Shown in pieces: positions 13,371 through 15,899 of a stretch of DNA of 15,899 bases. Position 1 is the stretch's first letter. The number at the start of each line of letters is the position of its first letter. The translations under genes and the position numbers were made by a program. The notes under the pieces were generated by a model. The model saw nothing but the letters and a program-made list of their open reading frames with translations. It was not told the origin of the DNA and searched no databases. This stretch comes from Planctomycetia bacterium (lineage in GTDB: Bacteria; Planctomycetota; PLA2; JAEUHO01), in NCBI GenBank assembly GCA_030618975.1, contig JAUXCH010000029.1, positions 1 to 15,899 on the forward strand, written 5' to 3'.

Positions 13371-14788
13371 GGCGCCCCGACCTCCAGACAGACGAGGCGC
13401 GTGAGGTCCCGGGCGATCAGGCGCCCGGCGGCCAGGGCCAGGGGCCCCCACGGCTCGCGCCCCTCCAGCACCTTGGCGTGGGCCAGGCGCTCGAAGCGCT
13501 GGGGCACGGCCCGGATCAGGGACAGGGTTCCGTCCTCGTCGAGGGCGTAGAGGAGATCGTCGGCGATGAGGAACGGACACAGCCCGAACGTGAACCGGGG
13601 GCCGCTCGTCCACGCGACGCTGCCGTCGAGCCGTAGGCAGGTGAGTTGCCCGTCGGGGCGGACACCGTAGACGTGCCCCTTGTAGACGATGGGCGTCTGC
13701 TGCGTGGCGCCGAACGTCTCGGGTCCGAGCCGGTACACGACGCGCGGCTCGAAGGTCCTGGTGTCGGTGCGCTCGACGCGCAGCATCAGGCTGCCGGCGT
13801 TGTAGCCCCCGCTGAAGAACACCCGGTCGTCGCCGACCGGCACGGGCGTCGGGACGGCGGCGATCGGGATCCTCCAGGCGTCCGTATGCCAGAGGAGGTC
13901 GCCCGTCTCGGCGGAGACGCCGGCCACGCCGCCGCTCCCGCAGTACACGTAGGTCGGGACGCCGCCCAGGTCGGCCCGGACGATCGACGCGTGCGTCATG
14001 GACCACCCGAGCGCGTTCGGGGTCGTCCACGCGATCTCGCCCGTCTCGAGCTCGACGGCGAGCAGCAGGGCTTCGGGGCCGCCCGGCGCGAGGATCACGC
14101 GCCCCTGATCGATGAGCGGGCACTGCCCCGCGTACCACGGGGGGACCTTCGCGCCGTGGTCCCGCACGAGGTCGATCATCCACTTCTCTCGGCCGGTCGC
14201 GGCGTCGAGACAGGTGACGTGGCACTTGGGGCCGAACCCGACGACACAGCGGCCCGTCACCGCGGGCACGGTCCGGCTCATGCCGTGGTTGCGCTTGACC
14301 TTGACCGGGTAGGCGAAGTTCCAGATCTCGCGCCCGTCGTCGAACGACAGGCAGCGCATCGTGTCCGCGCCCGCCTCCCGGTCGTAGTCCAGCAGGTAGA
14401 CGCGCCCGTCGTGGATCGCGGCACCGGCGTAGCCCTCGCCGGCGTCGATCGCCCACCGTGGGCGCGGCCCCCCCTCCGGCCACGCCAGGCCGAGAGGGCC
14501 CGGATCCGGGCAGATGCCGTCGCCGCCCGGTCCGCGGAATCCCGGCCAGGAGCCCACGGCCGTCCCGGGGACGCCGTCTCCGGGGGTGAGCGTGCCGACG
14601 GGACGCGGCAGGTCGGCGAGCGCGGCGGGGTCGGGACGCTCGTCCAGGCCCGGTTCACGGCGCACGAAGTGCGATGTGGAGTCGGCCGACAGCCAGAGCG
14701 CGAGCACGATCACGCCGACGACGGCCAGGAGTGCACCCGGAAGGGCGGACCCGGGGCGGGTCACAGAGCTCCCGGAATCGCGCCGCAT
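13367..14788 (-). CDS. Membrane-anchored PQQ-like beta-propeller, first gene of the operon, 473 aa
   Basis: I chose ATG 14788. The frame stays open far upstream, but the sequence before this point is antisense to the divergent gene and has no signal. Residues 15-34 (ALPGALLAVVGVIVLALWLS) are one membrane anchor. The propeller opens with SWPGFRGPGGDGI (80-92). Blades follow with motifs such as CLSFDDGREIWNFAY, CLDAATGREKWMIDL, AVELETGEIAWTTP, GVSAETGDLLWHTD and CLRLDGSVAWTSG. It differs from the other PQQ-like proteins here in having a single N-terminal helix and a long linker. No heme or Fe-S ligands are visible. It leads the operon behind a TCTATACTGT promoter-like element. A role as periplasmic scaffold, substrate-binding or quinoprotein subunit cannot be decided from sequence. 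Confidence 0.88.
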   Translation of the reverse strand: MRRDSGSSVTRPGSALPGALLAVVGVIVLALWLSADSTSHFVRREPGLDERPDPAALADLPRPVGTLTPGDGVPGTAVGSWPGFRGPGGDGICPDPGPLGLAWPEGGPRPRWAIDAGEGYAGAAIHDGRVYLLDYDREAGADTMRCLSFDDGREIWNFAYPVKVKRNHGMSRTVPAVTGRCVVGFGPKCHVTCLDAATGREKWMIDLVRDHGAKVPPWYAGQCPLIDQGRVILAPGGPEALLLAVELETGEIAWTTPNALGWSMTHASIVRADLGGVPTYVYCGSGGVAGVSAETGDLLWHTDAWRIPIAAVPTPVPVGDDRVFFSGGYNAGSLMLRVERTDTRTFEPRVVYRLGPETFGATQQTPIVYKGHVYGVRPDGQLTCLRLDGSVAWTSGPRFTFGLCPFLIADDLLYALDEDGTLSLIRAVPQRFERLAHAKVLEGREPWGPLALAAGRLIARDLTRLVCLEVGAP

Positions 14789-14832
14789 GTGTACGAGCCC
14801 ACTCGCCTGATCCTCTCGCGTGAATCGAAACC

Positions 14833-14842
14833 ACAGTATAGA
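14833..14842 (-). promoter_or_regulatory. Candidate -10 element TCTATACTGT for the eight-gene operon
   Basis: The minus strand reads TCTATACTGT at 14842-14833, with TATACT as the -10-like core, ending 44 bases before the ATG of the first operon gene. It is identical to the element before the PQQ-like gene at 1983. The -35 region shows no clear match to TTGACA. No other promoter-like signal is evident inside the operon, consistent with one transcript. Confidence 0.45.
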
Positions 14843-14868
14843 TGCGACCCTGCGAGAGCCGAGTTGCG

Positions 14869-14876
14869 TAGACTGT
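14869..14876 (+). promoter_or_regulatory. Candidate -10 element TAGACTGT for the rightmost PQQ-like gene
   Basis: TAGACTGT differs by one base from the TATACTGT core seen before the two other PQQ-like genes. It lies 38 bases before the ATG at 14915, facing right, in the shared divergent intergenic region. Confidence 0.3.
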
Positions 14877-14914
14877 CCGCGTCCCATCCCGCGGTCCCGT
14901 CCCGGAGGCTGACT

Positions 14915-15640
14915 ATGCGAATCGCGGTCGGAGTGTTCATCTTGGCGGCGGCTCTCGGCGTCGCGCAGGCCGGGGAGACGGGCTGGCGATCCGACGGCAC
15001 GGGTCGGTACCCCGATGCGGAGCCGCCGGTGACGTTCGCCCCGGAAGTGAACGTCGTGTGGGCCGCGCCCCTCCCCTCCTGGTCCAACGCCTCTCCCGTC
15101 GTCATCGAGGACCGCATCTTCGTGTGCGCCGAGCCGGACACGCTGATCGCGGTGGAGAAGAAGACGGGGAAGATCCTGTGGCAGGAGGCGAATCCCGTCG
15201 CGGAGACCTCGAGCGGGGAGGACGGGGCGGCGCAGGGGGAGGCCAAGGCCCACGCGCACAACGGATTCACCTCCGCCACGCCCGTCTGCGACGGCAAGCA
15301 CGTGTTCGCCGTCTTCGGGAACGGCATGATCGCCGCAAATGTTATGCGCGGTGATTTGCACATAACACCCTGGGAAGAGATGGGGAAGGATGGTGCAGTA
15401 GTACTGGATGTACGTGATCCGGACGAAGTGGAGTGCGGGCCGATCCCGGCCGATATCAGGATACCGCTTAATCAGCTGAGAAATCGTTTGGCTGAATTGC
15501 CTCAGGATCGCCCAATACAGATATGCTGCGCCGTCGGTGCGCGTGCCTATAATGCCAGCCGCATTCTGACCCAGCGTGGCTATCATGCCAGCCTGTTATC
15601 CGGTGGCGCGGAAACCTGGTTTTGCGTGCAGGAAGAATAG
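14915..15640 (+). CDS. Chimeric frame: secreted PQQ-like protein N-terminus joined in frame to a rhodanese domain
   Basis: ATG at 14915 has GGAGG seven bases upstream. Residues 1-19 are a signal peptide (MRIAVGVFILAAALGVAQA). Residues 20 to about 141 are a normal start of a PVC-type PQQ-like protein: TGRYPDAEPPV, WSNASPVVIEDRIFVCAEP, AVEKKTGKILWQ, SATPVCDGKHVFAVFGNG. Right after this, where a propeller would continue (usually tyrosine-aspartate), the sequence becomes ANVMRGDLHITPWEEM and then a complete C-terminal rhodanese domain, ending with TAG at 15640. At least two-thirds of the propeller is missing, and a secreted propeller fused to this domain makes no known protein. I take the frame as an artificial or recombinational join, not a functional 241-aa gene. 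Confidence 0.75.
   Translation: MRIAVGVFILAAALGVAQAGETGWRSDGTGRYPDAEPPVTFAPEVNVVWAAPLPSWSNASPVVIEDRIFVCAEPDTLIAVEKKTGKILWQEANPVAETSSGEDGAAQGEAKAHAHNGFTSATPVCDGKHVFAVFGNGMIAANVMRGDLHITPWEEMGKDGAVVLDVRDPDEVECGPIPADIRIPLNQLRNRLAELPQDRPIQICCAVGARAYNASRILTQRGYHASLLSGGAETWFCVQEE
15323..15337 (+). other. Probable junction between two unrelated sequences
   Basis: The bases encode G-M-I-A-A. A PQQ-like protein fits up to this point (VFAVFGNGMIAA), and a CoA-disulfide-reductase-like protein also fits from it (GMIAANVMRGD, just before its rhodanese domain). Left of it a sample line has 47 G/C in 60 bases (14941-15000); right of it 31 in 60 (15361-15420). A short stretch shared by both parents would explain an in-frame join. 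Confidence 0.65.
15323..15640 (+). pseudogene. C-terminal rhodanese domain of a CoA-disulfide-reductase-like flavoprotein (fragment)
   Basis: From ANVMRGDLHITPWEEM the translation is a typical rhodanese domain: VVLDVRDPDEVECG, IPLNQLRNRLAELP, then the active-site loop CAVGAR (Cys-x4-Arg), and ASRILTQRGYHASLLSGGAETW near the end. The lead-in GMIAANVMRGD is how the flavoprotein part of CoA-disulfide-reductase-like enzymes runs into this domain, so the missing 5' part should be an FAD/NAD(P)H oxidoreductase of roughly 450 residues. Lower GC and codons such as TTA and AAT differ from all genes to the left and suggest a gammaproteobacterium-like source. Confidence 0.7.
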
Positions 15641-15899
15641 CCACCCTTTAATTACGGATGCATTTTGCTACTACCTCGTCGAGGCCGAGGACCATTTGGA
15701 CCTCGGCGGCATTGCTGGAATGCAGCAGACTGCTACCTGCCTTTTCCCCCAATTTTCGCGTAGGCAACACCAAGCGACTGGTAGGCCTTCTTTTGTTTTT
15801 GTACTACTGAGCATAGTCCATTATTTGACGTAACTGTTCAAAAATCCCCTGTGGATTCAAAGATCAAGCGAGGGCGCGTCAGTCTGGTGAGATATGCGG
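15641..15899. other. Lower-GC tail without a recognisable gene
   Basis: These bases follow the rhodanese stop and share its lower GC. Short frames open to the right edge exist on both strands (minus: AYLTRLTRPRLIFESTGDF then stop, from the window edge), but none is long enough to identify. T-rich stretches lie at 15,790-15,805. Apart from the hairpin listed separately I see nothing certain here. Confidence 0.35.
15684..15707. terminator. Hairpin after the rhodanese gene, possible terminator
   Basis: GCCGAGG (15684-15690) pairs with CCTCGGC (15701-15707). The stem continues past an A-A mismatch with two more pairs around ATTT. It stands 44 bases after the stop codon. No T-run follows, so a factor-independent terminator is uncertain. 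Confidence 0.35.

Noticed and set aside
13371..14483. Upstream extension of the NHL frame to 14483
   Set aside because: It lies wholly inside the first PQQ-like gene in another frame and is arginine-rich; the coupled GTG at 13370 is the sensible start.
8589..14788. Calling the propellers quinoprotein dehydrogenases
   Set aside because: No c-type heme motif, no vicinal Cys ring and no clear catalytic Asp context is visible in the PQQ-like proteins; the fold alone does not show PQQ use.
14789..15586. Upstream extension of the first operon gene to 15586
   Set aside because: This part is antisense to the plus-strand PQQ/rhodanese frame and crosses the suspected junction; the membrane anchor begins just after ATG 14788.
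15786..15899. Short frames at the right edge that looked faintly like transposase or reverse-transcriptase ends
   Set aside because: They are fewer than 40 codons, compete in several frames, and have no decisive motif before the window ends.

Overview
The window is high-GC bacterial DNA, roughly 70% by eye, up to about position 15,320. Several gene types point to a Planctomycetota-like organism (PVC group): a formylglycine-type sulfatase, secreted or membrane-anchored PQQ-like beta-propellers that open with W-P-x-(W/F)-R-G, and an NHL propeller with a G-C-C-N-P motif. This placement rests on gene style only. The last ~560 bases have clearly lower GC (about 50%) and gammaproteobacterium-like coding, and look like DNA from another source.

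Left part (1-4,750), mostly small or damaged genes. It holds the 5' end of a secreted sulfatase (minus, running off the left edge), a gene-poor stretch with a tRNA 3'-half look-alike, a small lipoprotein gene that seems frameshifted, and a convergent small acidic hypothetical gene. Next come a complete secreted PQQ-like beta-propeller gene (plus), a 400-bp intergenic region packed with hairpins, a ParD/ParE toxin-antitoxin pair in which parE carries a frameshift, and a featureless gap.

Central part (4,755-14,788), the core of the window. Eight minus-strand genes form one tightly packed operon with 4- to 11-nt overlaps or very short gaps. In transcription order they are: a membrane-anchored PQQ-like propeller; a membrane-anchored NHL propeller; a 68-aa four-cysteine protein; a Tat-signal ferredoxin with 16 cysteines; a NapH/NosR-like membrane polyferredoxin; a second membrane-anchored PQQ-like propeller; a NuoE-NuoF fusion with a C-terminal two-cluster ferredoxin domain; and a flavoprotein combining a NuoG-type [2Fe-2S] domain, a GltD-like FAD domain and a C-terminal [4Fe-4S] site. 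The set reads as a chain that could move electrons between cytoplasmic NAD(P)H and Fe-S proteins on or across the membrane. No hydrogenase, formate dehydrogenase, cytochrome or other terminal catalytic subunit is present in the window. The physiological donor or acceptor is unknown, and this is the best candidate for an undescribed system.

Right part (14,789-15,899). A divergent promoter region precedes another secreted PQQ-like gene on the plus strand. After about 140 codons that gene passes, in frame, into the C-terminal rhodanese domain of a CoA-disulfide-reductase-like protein, with a sharp GC drop. The join falls in a short stretch that both parent families could encode, so an assembly or library chimera is the simplest reading. 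The remaining 259 bases hold one hairpin and no gene I can support.

Two single-base-type frameshifts (lipoprotein, parE), a core gene without a normal start codon (NuoEF, apparent ATA) and the chimeric right end all suggest checking the assembly before drawing biological conclusions from those features.
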